This document shows positions 52,657-64,000 of a DNA stretch of 64,000 nt, piece after piece. The notes under the pieces are model-generated. The model had not been told where the DNA came from. It worked only from the letters and a program-made list of their open reading frames with translations, and did no database searches. The translations under genes were made by a program, and so were the position numbers. How positions within the stretch are numbered: position 1 is the first letter of the stretch; each line of letters starts with the position of its first letter. The stretch is from Allokutzneria sp. A3M-2-11 16 (GTDB taxonomy: Bacteria; Actinomycetota; Actinomycetes; Mycobacteriales; Pseudonocardiaceae): NCBI RefSeq assembly GCF_024213555.1, contig NZ_JANAVO010000001.1, forward strand, positions 1,860,001-1,924,000. The letters are read 5' to 3'.

Positions 52657-53694
52657 TCAGCGGCGCTTGCGACTCTGCTTCTTGCCGCGGGAACGGTCGT
52701 CGATGATCCCAGGGACCGTGCCCGGCTTCGGCCGGGTGGAGTCCTTCTTGGGAGCAGAGCCGTTCGCGGCGGGCTTCTCCGTCTCGGCGTCGGTGTCGTC
52801 GCCCTCGGCCTTCGCGGTGGTGTCCGCGGTGGTGTCCGCGGCGGGGCGCTTGCGGCTCGGCTTCTGGCCCGGCTTCGGGGCGAGGTTCTGCCGCTTCGAG
52901 ATCGCGTCCTGCTTCTTCTGCTCTTCCTCGCGGTCGATGCGGTGGTAGACCACGTACTGCTGCATCAGCGTCCAGAGGTTGTTGCTCAGCCAGTAGAGCA
53001 GCATGCCCATGGGCAGGAAGAGACCGGCGACGAGCACGCCCAGCGGGAAGACGTAGAGCGCCAGCTTGTTCATGATCGCGGTCTGCTGGTTGGCCGCGGC
53101 GGGGTTCTGCCGGGCGACCGAGTGCCGCGAGGTGAGGTGGGTCAGCGCGCTCGCCACGATCATGATCGGGATCGTCACGGCGACCTGGTCCGCGCGGACC
53201 GTGCCGTACTGGCCCAGCGTCTCGGCGGCCGCGGTCAGCGAGGACGAGAAGTTCGCGCCGAACAGCTTGGCGGCGAGGTAGGACTTGACCTCCTCGGCAC
53301 CGAAGAAGAAGTTCTTCGTCGCGTTGGCCTGGAAGCCCTGGAGCACGTTGGTCAGACCGAAGAAGACCGGGATCTGCACCAGCATCGGCAGGCAGCCGCC
53401 GAGCGGGTTGAAGCCGTGCTCGGACTGGAGCTTCTGCATCTCCGCCGCGAGGCGCTGCCGGTCGTTGCCGTACTTCTCCCGCAGCTTCTGCATCTGCGGA
53501 GCGAACTCCTGCATCTGCTTCATGGAGCGCACGTACTTGACGAACGGCTTGAAGAGGATGGCCCGCAGGGTGAAGACCAGGAACATGATGGACAGCGCCC
53601 AGGCGATGCCGCTGGAGGCTCCGAACAAAGCCCCGAAGACCTTGTGCCAGACCCACATGATGCCTGACACCGGGTAGTTGATGAAATCCAGCAC
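52657..53694 (-). CDS. yidC: membrane protein insertase YidC
   Basis: YidC inserts proteins into the cytoplasmic membrane, alone or with SecYEG. The 345-residue protein has about five membrane segments, the conserved FNPLGGCLPMLVQIPVFFGLTNVL region, and the hydrophilic-groove part FKPFVKYVRSMKQMQEFAPQM. The tail of about 90 residues is charged and low in complexity, with a TTADTTA repeat and a basic end (SRKRR), as is usual for actinobacterial YidC. The GTG at 53694 follows GAGGAG. The start is four bases from the yidD stop. Confidence 0.95.
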   Translation of the reverse strand: MLDFINYPVSGIMWVWHKVFGALFGASSGIAWALSIMFLVFTLRAILFKPFVKYVRSMKQMQEFAPQMQKLREKYGNDRQRLAAEMQKLQSEHGFNPLGGCLPMLVQIPVFFGLTNVLQGFQANATKNFFFGAEEVKSYLAAKLFGANFSSSLTAAAETLGQYGTVRADQVAVTIPIMIVASALTHLTSRHSVARQNPAAANQQTAIMNKLALYVFPLGVLVAGLFLPMGMLLYWLSNNLWTLMQQYVVYHRIDREEEQKKQDAISKRQNLAPKPGQKPSRKRPAADTTADTTAKAEGDDTDAETEKPAANGSAPKKDSTRPKPGTVPGIIDDRSRGKKQSRKRR

Positions 53695-53698
53695 GAAG

Positions 53699-54022
53699 CT
53701 ACTCCTCGGCGGGGATGTGGTGAACCCGCTCCTGGTCAGTGGACTCGCCACGTGACCCTCGGCGCGGTGGAACGGGGTCCATGCCTCCAGGGTGCCAGGG
53801 GCCGCAGCGGAGCAGTCGGCGCGCGGCGAGCCAGGAGCCCCGGAGCGCGCCGTGCACGGTGATCGCCTCGACGGCGTACGTGCTGCAGCTTGGGTAGAAG
53901 CGACAGGACGGGGGGAGCAGGGGGGAGATCCATCTGCGGTACCCGCGGACGGGGAGCAGCAGCACGCGTCCGGCGAGACCAGGTCGGCCCGAGTCGGCCT
54001 CGGGTGGCTGGTGCTCGGTCAT
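53699..54022 (-). CDS. yidD: membrane protein insertion efficiency factor YidD
   Basis: YidD assists YidC-dependent insertion at the inner face of the membrane. The 107-residue protein contains the family core [40 protein letters not shown], with the conserved Cys-rich FYPSCS. The C-terminal ~25 residues are variable. The ATG at 54022 overlaps the rnpA stop by four bases, so it is coupled to rnpA. Confidence 0.95.
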   Translation of the reverse strand: MTEHQPPEADSGRPGLAGRVLLLPVRGYRRWISPLLPPSCRFYPSCSTYAVEAITVHGALRGSWLAARRLLRCGPWHPGGMDPVPPRRGSRGESTDQERVHHIPAEE

Positions 54023-54426
54023 GACGACGGTCCGCGTGACATCCGGCGCAGCTTGCGCAGCGCCGCGTCGAGATCGGCGGCCAGCTCGGTGCTCGTGGCC
54101 GTGGCCGCGGGCGCGAGCGCGCGGACGACGAGCTGGGAACCGGTCGGCAGCTCGGCCAGCCGCGGCCCCAGCAGGTGCCGGAGCCTGCGGCTGACGCGGT
54201 GCCGCACGACGGAGTTGCCGACCGCCTTGCTCACGACAAAGCCCACTCGCGACGGGAGACCCCCGTCTGGAGTGGGCTGCGTCGCGTCAACCGCTTCGGC
54301 CATGCCTACCTCCCGCTCGGGCAGCAGAGCGTGCACCACGAGCCGGGAACGTCCACTGCGCCGTCCCCGGCGCATCACCAGACCGAAGTCCTGGCGACGC
54401 CTGAGCCGGGAGACCGCGGGGAGCAC
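54019..54426 (-). CDS. rnpA: ribonuclease P protein component
   Basis: RnpA is the protein partner of the RNase P ribozyme, which matures tRNA 5' ends. The 135-residue protein shows [19 protein letters not shown] at the N-terminus and the RNR signature region [17 protein letters not shown] variable insertion ([20 protein letters not shown]) lies between these. The GTG at 54426 is 15 bases after the rpmH stop, the standard arrangement. Confidence 0.95.
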   Translation of the reverse strand: MLPAVSRLRRRQDFGLVMRRGRRSGRSRLVVHALLPEREVGMAEAVDATQPTPDGGLPSRVGFVVSKAVGNSVVRHRVSRRLRHLLGPRLAELPTGSQLVVRALAPAATATSTELAADLDAALRKLRRMSRGPSS

Positions 54427-54440
54427 GGCGTAGGCGGCGG

Positions 54441-54578
54441 TCAGGCCGACAGCTCAGCGCGTCCCTTGCGGCGGCGAGCAGCCAGGATGGCGCGGCCGGC
54501 GCGGGTGCGCATGCGCAGCCGGAACCCGTGGGTCTTGGCGCGACGACGGTTGTTGGGCTGGAAGGTGCGCTTGCTCAC
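54441..54578 (-). CDS. rpmH: 50S ribosomal protein L34
   Basis: This 45-residue, very basic protein of the large ribosomal subunit reads [18 protein letters not shown], then [19 protein letters not shown], which is the full L34 pattern. The GTG at 54578 has GGAGATCC upstream. It heads the minus-strand operon that leads away from the origin, opposite dnaA. Confidence 0.97.
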   Translation of the reverse strand: MSKRTFQPNNRRRAKTHGFRLRMRTRAGRAILAARRRKGRAELSA

Positions 54579-55120
54579 GGACGGATCTCCCGGTTGCTCA
54601 TTACTGGCAGGTCTGTGGTCGTCCCACGCCTACCGAGGTAAGGAAGGTGCTGCCCCGCGACGCCGTTGACTCGTGAAGCCAAATGTCGGGGCGCAGCGCA
54701 ACGCTCCCGCTGCGCGCGGGAGACCGTTCGAGGGTACGCACCGGACATCCGCACATCAAATCCGGGGGCGTCCACCACCACCGAGCTACGGACTGCACAC
54801 GGTCGGTTGACTTCGCCGCAACCGATCGCGGGCGTGCCCTTGTGGCTCGTCCCGGGCGTTGCTAGCGTGCCTGTCCGCGCTCGGGGAGCCAGGCTCCACG
54901 GAGTTCGCCGAACACCCTGTACAGGCATTCGGGCACCACACATGGGCCGGGGGCCGTTCGAGGTAGCGGGGCATCCCGCCGTACCTTCATGCACAGTTGT
55001 GGATAATCCTGTGGACGCCCTTATCCTCACCGACTCCGCGTCGCGACTCGGGTACGGGCAGGCGGGTGGATCCCGCCGGCCCGACGGGTCGTGTGCGAGC
55101 GAGGGGAGGGGAGCGCAGCA
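54579..55120. other. rpmH-dnaA intergenic region
   Basis: These 542 bases separate the divergent rpmH and dnaA genes and must hold their promoters; no gene is supported. Its dnaA-proximal part contains DnaA boxes (54998-55017) and a purine-rich ribosome-binding region (GAGGGGAGGGGAG) just before dnaA. No clear -35/-10 pair is certain. Confidence 0.6.
54998..55017 (+). promoter_or_regulatory. DnaA boxes in the dnaA promoter region
   Basis: TGTGGATAA (54998-55006), the exact reverse complement of the classical DnaA box TTATCCACA, and CTGTGGACG (55009-55017) lie about 110 bases before dnaA. Such boxes let DnaA repress its own gene. Confidence 0.75.
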
Positions 55121-56650
55121 GTGTCCGACAACCATGATCTGGCTCTGATCTGGGACCGGGTCGTCCAGGAACTGTCCGCGGGAACCCTGACCCGGCAGCA
55201 GCGCGCGTGGATGCAGATCACCAGGCCGATCGGCCTGCTGGACGGCACCGCCCTGCTCGCCGCCCCGAGCGATTTCGCCAAGGACGCCATCGAGCGCAGC
55301 CTGCGCGGCCCGATCACCGCGGCGCTGTCCCGCCACCTCGGCGGGACCGTCTCGCTCGCGGTGAAGGTGGACACCGCCCAGCCGACCGCGCCGGTGGTCA
55401 GCCCGCCGCCCGGCATCGCGGTGCCGCCGGAGACCGCCTCCGAGATCACCCGCCCGCTCCCGGTCATCACCGAGGACGGCGAGGAGGAGGTCGACGAGGA
55501 GCGCGAGGCGCTGGCCACGGTCAACGAGATTTGGCCGACGTTCAACGGCCAGGCACCCGAGGGCGGGCTCGCGGGCCAGCCGTTCACCGCGCCCCGGCAC
55601 GGCCCGCCGACCTCGCAGACCAAGCTCAACGAGAAGTACACCTTCGACACGTTCGTCATCGGCGCCTCCAACCGCTTCGCCCACGCGGCGGCGGTCGCGG
55701 TGGCCGAGGCACCCGCGCGCGCCTACAACCCCCTGTTCGTCTGGGGGGAGTCCGGGCTGGGCAAGACCCACCTGCTGCACGCGGTCGGGCACTACGCGCA
55801 GCGGCTGTTCCCCGGGATGCGCGTGCGCTACGTGTCCACGGAGGAGTTCACCAACGACTTCATCAACTCCCTGCGCGACGACCGCAAGGTCGCCTTCCAG
55901 CGCCGCTACCGGGACGTCGACATCCTGCTCGTCGACGACATCCAGTTCCTGGAGGGCAAGGAAGGCACGCAGGAGGAGTTCTTCCACACCTTCAACACGC
56001 TGCACAACGCGAACAAGCAGATCGTGGTCTCCTCGGACCGGCCGCCCAAGCGGCTGGAGACGCTGGAGGACCGGCTGCGCACGCGCTTCGAGTGGGGCCT
56101 GATCACCGACGTCCAGCCGCCCGAGCTGGAGACGCGGATCGCGATCCTCCGCAAGAAGGCCGCCCAGGACCGGCTGAACGTGCCCGCCGAGGTGCTGGAG
56201 TTCATCGCGGCCCGGGTCGAGCGCAACATCCGCGAGCTGGAGGGCGCGCTGATCCGGGTGACGGCCTTCGCCTCGCTCAACCGGCAGCAGGTGGACACCC
56301 AGCTCGCCGAGATCGTGCTGCGCGACCTGATCCCCGACTCGCACGCGCCGGAGATCACCGCGCCGACGATCATGGCGGTCACCGCGGAATTCTTCACGCT
56401 GACCATCGACGACCTCTGCGGCCCCGGGAAGACCAAGGCGCTCGCCGGTGCCCGGCAGATCGCGATGTACCTGTGCCGCGAGCTCACCGACCTGTCGCTG
56501 CCGAAGATCGGGCAGACCTTCGGCGGCCGCGACCACACCACCGTGATGCACGCGGACAAGAAGATCCGCAAGGAGATGGCGGAGCGGCGGCGCACCTACG
56601 ACCAGGTGCAGGAGCTGACCTCGCGCATCAAGATGCGCGCCAAGGGCTGA
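55121..56650 (+). CDS. dnaA: chromosomal replication initiator DnaA
   Basis: DnaA binds 9-mer boxes in oriC, opens the DNA and recruits the helicase. The 509-residue protein has an N-terminal oligomerisation domain (residues ~1-90), an acidic linker ([13 protein letters not shown]), an AAA+ domain with Walker [16 protein letters not shown] and Walker [16 protein letters not shown], and the C-terminal box-binding domain with the signature [15 protein letters not shown]. The GTG at 55121 follows a strong purine-rich site. The gene is followed by oriC. Confidence 0.97.
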   Translation: MSDNHDLALIWDRVVQELSAGTLTRQQRAWMQITRPIGLLDGTALLAAPSDFAKDAIERSLRGPITAALSRHLGGTVSLAVKVDTAQPTAPVVSPPPGIAVPPETASEITRPLPVITEDGEEEVDEEREALATVNEIWPTFNGQAPEGGLAGQPFTAPRHGPPTSQTKLNEKYTFDTFVIGASNRFAHAAAVAVAEAPARAYNPLFVWGESGLGKTHLLHAVGHYAQRLFPGMRVRYVSTEEFTNDFINSLRDDRKVAFQRRYRDVDILLVDDIQFLEGKEGTQEEFFHTFNTLHNANKQIVVSSDRPPKRLETLEDRLRTRFEWGLITDVQPPELETRIAILRKKAAQDRLNVPAEVLEFIAARVERNIRELEGALIRVTAFASLNRQQVDTQLAEIVLRDLIPDSHAPEITAPTIMAVTAEFFTLTIDDLCGPGKTKALAGARQIAMYLCRELTDLSLPKIGQTFGGRDHTTVMHADKKIRKEMAERRRTYDQVQELTSRIKMRAKG

Positions 56651-57556
56651 CCCCGGCGCGCACTCCCACCCCCGCACCGCCCGTACGGGCTCGCTGACGC
56701 ACGCGCGCGTGCCGGGGTCGCCCCAGCTCGTCCTCGCGCTCGGCCCACCTTCTTTATTCAGGATGGGGAGCGCGGCGCCGGGGGTGGCCGAGACCGGCCT
56801 CCCGGCGTTCTCCGGGGGTGTGATCCCCTGTCCCCTGGCGGTTGAAGCCGGGCCGACGCGCGCCCTCGTCCCGTAACCCACACCCGGAGAAACCCTCCGC
56901 CGACGCGCCTCGGCGACAGCCGTCCCACGGTCAGGGGCGGCGTTCTTTATTGGCCCTGTGGGCTGCCGAACGGACCAGCGGCCCCAGAAAAGTCGCCGAT
57001 TTTGTCCCCCATCCAGGGAGATCCGGGCCACGCTCGGGCTGTGTGGAACCTGGGGGCAACCCCACCCACATCTGGGGAGCGTTCTGTGGACAGCTGGGGA
57101 CAGATGTGGATTGCGGGGGTGGCAAGAAAATCCATCCACACCCGGCCCGAGTTATCCACCGGTCCACGCCACGATCAATCCACACTGGAGAACCGACTCG
57201 GACCTGCGAAGACGACGGCTGTCCACACAATCCACAGCCCCTATTACTGCTGTTGGTTTTCCCTTGAAGAAGAAGAACAAAGAAAAAGCAGGGGGCTGGG
57301 GATCTGGGGATGGCTCGCCCACCGAGGGGGTCGGGGACGTCCAGGCCGAGATGACGCATCCGCCGTCGACGCTCTACCGTGGTGCCACCGCACACCAGCC
57401 GCCGGTCGGTCCCGGTCCTCAGCCGGCATCGGCCGCTCGCTCGCCACCAGAGGTTTATTGGCGATGTGGAGCGTCGAAGCCGGTCAGGTGCGCGGAAAAC
57501 GCGTGGTTGCCCCGTCGCCGCGTCGGCGGCGCGTGCCGAACCCGAAAGGAAGCCCC
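56651..57556. other. chromosomal origin of replication (oriC)
   Basis: The 906 bases between dnaA and dnaN have no gene and carry many DnaA-box-like 9-mers in both orientations, for example CTGTGGACA (57084), CTGGGGACA (57094), ATGTGGATT (57104), TTATCCACC (57152), CTGTCCACA (57219) and CAATCCACA (57228). Right after the last boxes, 57237-57292 is rich in A/T and A-runs (GAAGAAGAAGAACAAAGAAA) and is the best candidate for the unwinding element. TTCTTTATT at two places (56752, 56943) adds minor AT-rich patches. Confidence 0.88.
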
Positions 57557-58690
57557 ATGAAGATCCGCGTCGAGCGCGACGGCCTTGCCGACGCCGTCGC
57601 CTGGGTCGCTCGCAGCCTGCCCTCGCGGCCGCCGGTGCCGGTCCTCGGCGGTGTGCTGCTGGACGCGGGCTCGGGCGAGGACTCCAGCGAGACCCTGACC
57701 ATCTCCGGCTTCGACTACGAGGTCTCCGCCCAGGTCGGCGTCCCCGCGATGGTCGCGACCGGCGGCAAGACGCTGGTCTCCGGGCGGTTGCTGGCCGACA
57801 TCACCAAATCGTTGCCGAACCAGCCCGTCGAGATCGCCGTCGACGGCAGCCGGGTGAGCATCACCTGCGGCAGCTCGAAGTTCAGCCTGCCGACCATGCC
57901 GGTCGAGGACTACCCGTCGCTGCCGAACATGCCGCAGCTGGCCGGTCTGCTCCAGGCCGAGGTGTTCGCCGGGGCGGTCAGCCAGGTCGCGGTCGCCGCG
58001 GGCAAGGACGACACGCTGCCGATGCTGACCGGCGTCCGCCTGGAGATCGCCGACTCCAAGCTCACCCTCGTCGCCACCGACCGCTTCCGGCTGGCCATGC
58101 GCGAGTTCGAGTGGGAGCCGTCGGGCGCGGTGGAGACCGCGGTGCTGGTCCCGGCGCGCACCATGGCCGACGCGGCCAAGACCCTCGGCGGGTCCGGCAA
58201 CAAGATCGAGCTGTCCCTCGGCTCGACCGACGGACTGCTCGGCCTCGCCGGTTCCGGCCGCCGCACCACCACCCGGCTGCTGGACGCGGAGTTCCCGAAG
58301 TACCGCCAGCTGCTGCCGAGCGAGCACAGCGCCGCGGCCGTCATCGAGGTGGCGAAGCTGGTCGAGGCGATCAAGCGCGTCTCGCTGGTCGCCGAGCGCG
58401 GCACCCAGGTGCGGCTGGAGTTCAGCGAGTCCGGCCTGCGGTTGACCGCGGGCGGCGACGACGAGGGCAGCGCGGAGGAGGAGCTCGCCGTCGAGCTCAC
58501 CGGCGAGCCGCTGACCATCGCGTTCAACCCCGGCTACCTGCTGGACGGCCTCGGCGCGCTGCACACCGACCGCGCCCAGCTGGAGTTCACCAGCTCCAAG
58601 CGCCCCGCGCTGATCAAGCCGGTCGGCGAGGACGGCAACCTGCTGCCCGGCTACGTGTACCTGCTGATGCCGGTTCGGCTGCCGGACTGA
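57557..58690 (+). CDS. dnaN: DNA polymerase III beta sliding clamp
   Basis: The beta clamp is a ring that tethers DNA polymerase III. The 377-residue protein has the three clamp repeats; visible signatures are [51 protein letters not shown] and the C-terminal hydrophobic-pocket end [13 protein letters not shown]. The ATG at 57557 follows GAAAGGAAG. Its place just beyond oriC is the usual one. Confidence 0.97.
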   Translation: MKIRVERDGLADAVAWVARSLPSRPPVPVLGGVLLDAGSGEDSSETLTISGFDYEVSAQVGVPAMVATGGKTLVSGRLLADITKSLPNQPVEIAVDGSRVSITCGSSKFSLPTMPVEDYPSLPNMPQLAGLLQAEVFAGAVSQVAVAAGKDDTLPMLTGVRLEIADSKLTLVATDRFRLAMREFEWEPSGAVETAVLVPARTMADAAKTLGGSGNKIELSLGSTDGLLGLAGSGRRTTTRLLDAEFPKYRQLLPSEHSAAAVIEVAKLVEAIKRVSLVAERGTQVRLEFSESGLRLTAGGDDEGSAEEELAVELTGEPLTIAFNPGYLLDGLGALHTDRAQLEFTSSKRPALIKPVGEDGNLLPGYVYLLMPVRLPD

Positions 58691-58744
58691 CGGATACCCC
58701 TTACCCGCAACGCTTTCAGCCCCCGTTCGAAAAGGATGGCATCG

Positions 58745-59632
58745 GTGCAGCTCGGACTCGTCGGTCTCGGCAAGATGGGCTTCAACATGCGCGAGCGGCT
58801 GCGCCGCGCCGGGCACGACGTGGTCGGCTACGACCGCAACCCGGACGTCAGCGACGCCTCCTCGCTCGCCGATCTGGTCGCGAGGCTGGACGGCCCGCGG
58901 GTCGTCTGGATCATGGTTCCGGCCGGGGGGCCGACCCGGCAGACCGTGGAGGAGCTCGGCGAGCTGCTCAGCGAGGGCGACCTGGTCGTCGAGGGCGGCA
59001 ACTCCCGCTTCACCGATGACCAGGAGCACGCGAAGTTCCTGGCGGACAAGGGGATCGGTTACCTCGACTGCGGGGTCTCCGGTGGCGTGTGGGGACTGGA
59101 CAACGGCTACGGCCTGATGGTCGGCGGCGACAAGTCCAATGTGGACAAAGCGATGCCGATCTTCGACGCGCTCCGTCCGGACGGGCCCCGCGAGGAGGGC
59201 TTCGCGCACGCGGGTGCCGTCGGTGCCGGGCACTTCTCGAAGATGGTGCACAACGGCATCGAGTACGGCCTGATGCAGGCCTACGCCGAGGGCTTCGAGC
59301 TGCTGGACGCCTCGAAGGTCGTCACCGACGTGCCCTCGGTGATCAAGGCGTGGCAGCGCGGAACGGTCGTCCGGTCCTGGCTGCTCGACCTGCTGGTGCG
59401 GGCGCTGGACTCGGACCCGGAGCTGGACGACCTGCGCGGCTACGTCGAGGACTCCGGCGAGGGCCGGTGGACCATCGAGGAGGCGATCAACCTCGCGGTG
59501 CCCGCCCCGGTGATCTCCGCGGCGCTGTTCGCGCGGTTCGCCTCCCGGCAGGACGACTCGCCCGCGATGCGCGCGGTGGCCGCGCTGCGCAACCAGTTCG
59601 GCGGGCACGCCGTGCACAAGGCCGGAAGCTGA
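58745..59632 (+). CDS. gnd: 6-phosphogluconate dehydrogenase (decarboxylating)
   Basis: The enzyme oxidises 6-phosphogluconate to ribulose 5-phosphate and CO2. At about 295 residues it is the short GntZ/YqeC-type form. It has the dinucleotide motif LGLVGLGKMGFNM, the substrate motif LDCGVSGGVWGLDNG, and the catalytic Lys in FSKMVHNGIEYG. The GTG at 58745 is preferred because AAAAGGA lies eight bases upstream and gives the standard N-terminus; an ATG at 58736 is an alternative. Its presence between dnaN and recF is a common actinobacterial arrangement. Confidence 0.93.
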   Translation: MQLGLVGLGKMGFNMRERLRRAGHDVVGYDRNPDVSDASSLADLVARLDGPRVVWIMVPAGGPTRQTVEELGELLSEGDLVVEGGNSRFTDDQEHAKFLADKGIGYLDCGVSGGVWGLDNGYGLMVGGDKSNVDKAMPIFDALRPDGPREEGFAHAGAVGAGHFSKMVHNGIEYGLMQAYAEGFELLDASKVVTDVPSVIKAWQRGTVVRSWLLDLLVRALDSDPELDDLRGYVEDSGEGRWTIEEAINLAVPAPVISAALFARFASRQDDSPAMRAVAALRNQFGGHAVHKAGS

Positions 59633-59644
59633 CCCCCGACCCGC

Positions 59645-60799
59645 GTGTACGTCAGACACCTCCAGGTCACCGACTTCCGCTCCTGGGCGCACGCCGACGT
59701 GCCCCTCGAACCGGGCCCCAGCGTGCTGATCGGGGCGAACGGCCAGGGCAAGACCAACCTGGTCGAGGCCATCGGCTACGTGGCCACCCTGTCCTCGCAC
59801 CGGGTGGCCACCGATGCCCCGCTCGTCCGGATCGGCGCACCGCGCGCCGTCGTCCGCACCGCCGTCGTGCACAGCGGGCGGGAACTGCTGGTCGAGCTGG
59901 AGATCACGCCGGGCAAGGCCAACCGCGCCCGGATCAACCGCGCCCCCGCGGGCAAACCGCGCGATGTGCTGGGCATCCTCCGGACGGTGCTCTTCGCGCC
60001 GGAGGACCTGGCGCTCGTCCGGGGCGATCCCGGGGAGCGCAGGCGCTTCGCCGATGACCTGCTGGTGGCGCGCACACCTCGGCTGGCGGGGTTGCGCTCC
60101 GACTACGAGCGGGTGCTCAAGCAGCGCGGCGCGCTGCTGAAGAGCTCGGGTGCCGCGCGCCGGGCCGGGCGGGGCGGCGACATCAGCACGCTGGAGGTCT
60201 GGGACGGGCACCTGGCCCGGCACGGCGCCCAGCTGCTGGCCTACCGGCTGAACCTGGTCGCCGACCTGGAACCGCTGGTCGCGGCCGCCTACGCGGGGGT
60301 GGCGCCGGAATCGCGGCCCGCGCAGATCCGCTACCGCAGCACCCTGGGCGCGGACCTGCCGGAGGGCTACGGTGTGCCCGGCGGGCCGAGGGCCGACGCC
60401 GAGCAGCTGGAGACGCTGCTGCTGGAGTCGATGGCCAAGGTCCGCTCCCAGGAGCTGGACCGCGGGGTGTGCCTGGTCGGGCCGCACCGCGACGACGTCG
60501 AGCTGATCCTCGGTGACGCGCCTGCGAAGGGCTACGCCAGTCACGGCGAGTCGTGGTCGTTCGCGCTGGCCCTGCGGCTGGGCGCCTACGAGGTGCTGCG
60601 CGGGGACGGGGTCGAGCCGGTGCTCGTGCTGGACGACGTCTTCGCCGAGCTGGACCGGCGGCGACGGCAGCGGCTGGCTACGGTCGCGGCGGCGGCGGAG
60701 CAGGTGCTGGTGACCGCCGCGGTCGCCGAGGACGTGCCGGCCGAGCTCGACGCGGTCCGCTACGACGTGGGGGAAGGAGAGATCCACCGTGTCCGATGA
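59645..60799 (+). CDS. recF: DNA replication and repair protein RecF
   Basis: RecF is an SMC-like ATPase that loads RecA at gaps. The 384-residue protein has Walker [15 protein letters not shown] (residues ~30-43), the ABC signature-like [15 protein letters not shown], and Walker [21 protein letters not shown]. The GTG at 59645 gives the normal N-terminus [13 protein letters not shown]. Its 3' end overlaps dciA by 11 bases. Confidence 0.96.
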   Translation: MYVRHLQVTDFRSWAHADVPLEPGPSVLIGANGQGKTNLVEAIGYVATLSSHRVATDAPLVRIGAPRAVVRTAVVHSGRELLVELEITPGKANRARINRAPAGKPRDVLGILRTVLFAPEDLALVRGDPGERRRFADDLLVARTPRLAGLRSDYERVLKQRGALLKSSGAARRAGRGGDISTLEVWDGHLARHGAQLLAYRLNLVADLEPLVAAAYAGVAPESRPAQIRYRSTLGADLPEGYGVPGGPRADAEQLETLLLESMAKVRSQELDRGVCLVGPHRDDVELILGDAPAKGYASHGESWSFALALRLGAYEVLRGDGVEPVLVLDDVFAELDRRRRQRLATVAAAAEQVLVTAAVAEDVPAELDAVRYDVGEGEIHRVR

Positions 60800-61460
60800 G
60801 CAGGGGGACGGCCGTCGCACATCTGGGGATAACCCTGTGGACAGTGTGGACAACTCGGTCACGCGTCGAGGCGGGACGGCACCGGACCCAGGGATAAACC
60901 CGGGTGGTTCTACCCGGCAGGGTGGTGACACGGCCGGAACCGAGCACGCACTGCGAGGATCCGACCTCGCCAAGGCCGCCCTGGAGGCCGCGAAGGCCCA
61001 GGCGAAGGCGCGAGGTGTCCCCAAGGGCCGGTCGGGCTCGAAGAGCACGGCCCGGTCGGGCGGCTCGCGCAGGCGCCGCCGCTGGTCCGGGCCCGGGGCC
61101 GACGACCGCGATCCACAGCCGCTCGGCAGGCTCGCGTCGCGGATCGTCGCCGACCGCGGCTGGCAGGGGCAGCTCGCCGGGGGACACGTGTTCAGCCGCT
61201 GGGCCGCCCTGGTCGGGGACGAGGTCGCCGAGCACGCCAAACCGATCACGCTGCAGGACGGTGAGCTCACCGTCCAGGCCAGTTCGACCGCATGGGCGAC
61301 ACAGTTGCGGTTGCTGCAGCGCCAGTTGCTCACGAAGATCGCCGCAGGCGTCGGAAACAACGTCGTGCGCAGGCTGAAGGTCCAGGGACCGGCTGCGCCG
61401 AGCTGGCGGTACGGCCCGCGCCATGCACCCGGCCGCGGCCCGCGCGACACGTACGGTTGA
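60789..61460 (+). CDS. dciA: DciA-family protein (DUF721), helicase-loading factor
   Basis: DciA proteins help load the replicative helicase in bacteria that lack DnaC. In this 223-residue protein the DUF721 domain lies at residues ~110-205 ([56 protein letters not shown]). The first ~100 residues are disordered, basic and Gly/Arg-rich. Its GTG at 60789 follows GAAGGAGAG and overlaps recF. Codons 12-22 are written almost entirely as DnaA boxes, an unusual feature described separately. Confidence 0.9.
   Translation: MSDEQGDGRRTSGDNPVDSVDNSVTRRGGTAPDPGINPGGSTRQGGDTAGTEHALRGSDLAKAALEAAKAQAKARGVPKGRSGSKSTARSGGSRRRRRWSGPGADDRDPQPLGRLASRIVADRGWQGQLAGGHVFSRWAALVGDEVAEHAKPITLQDGELTVQASSTAWATQLRLLQRQLLTKIAAGVGNNVVRRLKVQGPAAPSWRYGPRHAPGRGPRDTYG
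60824..60853 (+). other. three DnaA-box-like 9-mers inside the dciA start
   Basis: TGGGGATAA (60824), CTGTGGACA (60835) and TGTGGACAA (60845) lie head to tail at 10-11 base steps, one helical turn. The last is the exact complement of TTGTCCACA. They fall inside dciA codons 12-22 and near the recF stop. Confidence 0.6.
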
Positions 61461-61594
61461 AATCAGCCGCCAAGGAGAGCGCCGCAGGCGTGTCGAACCA
61501 GTGTCGCAGCACTCAGGACGTGGTGAAGTTCGCGCAAATCGCCCTGTGACGTTCTCAGGGGTGTCCTAGTGCCCGTTCTGTCGGCGCCGCCCGG

Positions 61595-61600
61595 TAAGAT
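61595..61600 (+). promoter_or_regulatory. probable -10 element of gyrB
   Basis: TAAGAT fits the actinobacterial -10 consensus and lies about 80 bases before the gyrB start; the -35 region is poor (CCCGTT at 17 bases). The 221-base gap between dciA and gyrB contains no gene. Confidence 0.4.
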
Positions 61601-61603
61601 TGA

Positions 61604-63640
<2,037 letters not shown>

Positions 63641-63693
63641 TCGGCTCCGCCCGACCCGCCCGGCCCGAACGCTGACGCACGAGAAGGACTGCA

Positions 63694-64000
63694 ATGACTG
63701 AAACTCTGCCGCCGGAGCACGACCGGACCGAGCCGGTCGACATCCAGCAGGAGATGCAGAACTCCTACATCAACTACGCGATGAGCGTCATCGTCGGCCG
63801 GGCGCTGCCGGACGTGCGGGACGGCCTCAAGCCGGTGCACCGCCGCGTGCTCTACTCGATGTTCGACTCGGGTTTCCGCCCGGACCGCGGCTACAACAAG
63901 TGCTCGCGCGTCGTCGGCGACGTCATGGGCAACTACCACCCGCACGGTGACTCCTCGATCTACGACACCCTGGTGCGGCTGGCCCAGCCGTGGGCGCTGC
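63694..64000 (+). CDS. gyrA: DNA gyrase subunit A, N-terminal part
   Basis: Only the first 102 codons are inside the window; the gene runs off its end. The visible part reads [38 protein letters not shown], the definite GyrA N-terminus. The quinolone-resistance region is complete: [11 protein letters not shown], with Ser87 and Asp91 at the positions of E. coli Ser83 and Asp87, so no classic resistance change is present there. The ATG at 63694 follows GAGAAGGAC. The catalytic Tyr lies beyond the edge. Confidence 0.96.
   Translation, partial: MTETLPPEHDRTEPVDIQQEMQNSYINYAMSVIVGRALPDVRDGLKPVHRRVLYSMFDSGFRPDRGYNKCSRVVGDVMGNYHPHGDSSIYDTLVRLAQPWAL

Noticed and set aside
54575-57139. A very long minus-strand frame opposite dnaA
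   Set aside because: It runs antisense through dnaA and the origin; such frames are common in GC-rich genes, and the product matches nothing.
63694-64000. Fluoroquinolone-resistance change in GyrA
   Set aside because: Ser87 and Asp91, at the E. coli 83 and 87 positions, are the susceptible-type residues.

Overview
The window is high-GC DNA with GTG starts, leaderless genes and the gene order of an actinobacterial chromosomal origin. The whole block from a CCA-adding enzyme to gyrA (33.9-64.0 kb) matches the order known from Mycobacterium: pcnA, NUDIX hydrolase, DUF6049, murJ, sigM, anti-sigma, trxB, trxA, cwlM, GNAT, parB, parA, rsmG, khpB, yidC, yidD, rnpA, rpmH, dnaA, oriC, dnaN, gnd, recF, dciA, gyrB, gyrA. 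The organism is an actinomycete, most likely Pseudonocardiaceae-like; the genus is not identified.

Region 1 (1-5.3 kb): a two-component system with a DUF1707 protein, a methyltransferase, and ptsI (PTS enzyme I) whose start overlaps a perfect 12-bp core of the DasR operator. Region 2 (5.3-12.2 kb): a complete ribose-type operon on the minus strand, lacI-rbsA-rbsC-rbsB-rbsB-rbsK-rbsD, with two tandem binding proteins and a two-site LacI operator over its promoter. Region 3 (12.3-18.2 kb): two MMPL exporters and a divergent TetR regulator with a paired operator. The first MMPL protein carries a C-terminal domain resembling sigma-factor region 2, the most unusual gene of the window.

Region 4 (18.1-33.9 kb): a secreted peptidase behind two perfect palindromes; leuS preceded by what looks like a complete leucine attenuator (12-codon leader with three consecutive Leu codons plus terminator); a Uma2 nuclease-like protein; a secreted wall-recycling pair (NagZ, and an unusual fusion of an endonuclease/exonuclease/phosphatase domain to a serine-hydrolase domain); two tandem secreted phytase-like proteins; ADP-ribosylglycohydrolase; YqgE; an MFS transporter; and a PASTA lipoprotein. 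A short dispersed repeat occurs at 3.3 kb and as an inverted pair at 33.4-33.5 kb.

Region 5 (33.9-64 kb): the origin block. It combines envelope synthesis (MurJ, a separate pseudokinase, CwlM, Ddl), redox (TrxA/B), envelope-stress sigma control (SigM), segregation (ParAB with four parS sites), protein insertion (YidC/YidD/KhpB) and replication (DnaA, oriC, DnaN, RecF, DciA, gyrase). Extra DnaA-box clusters lie outside oriC, upstream of ddl and inside the dciA coding start. No tRNA or rRNA genes, CRISPR arrays, insertion sequences or prophage genes were seen.
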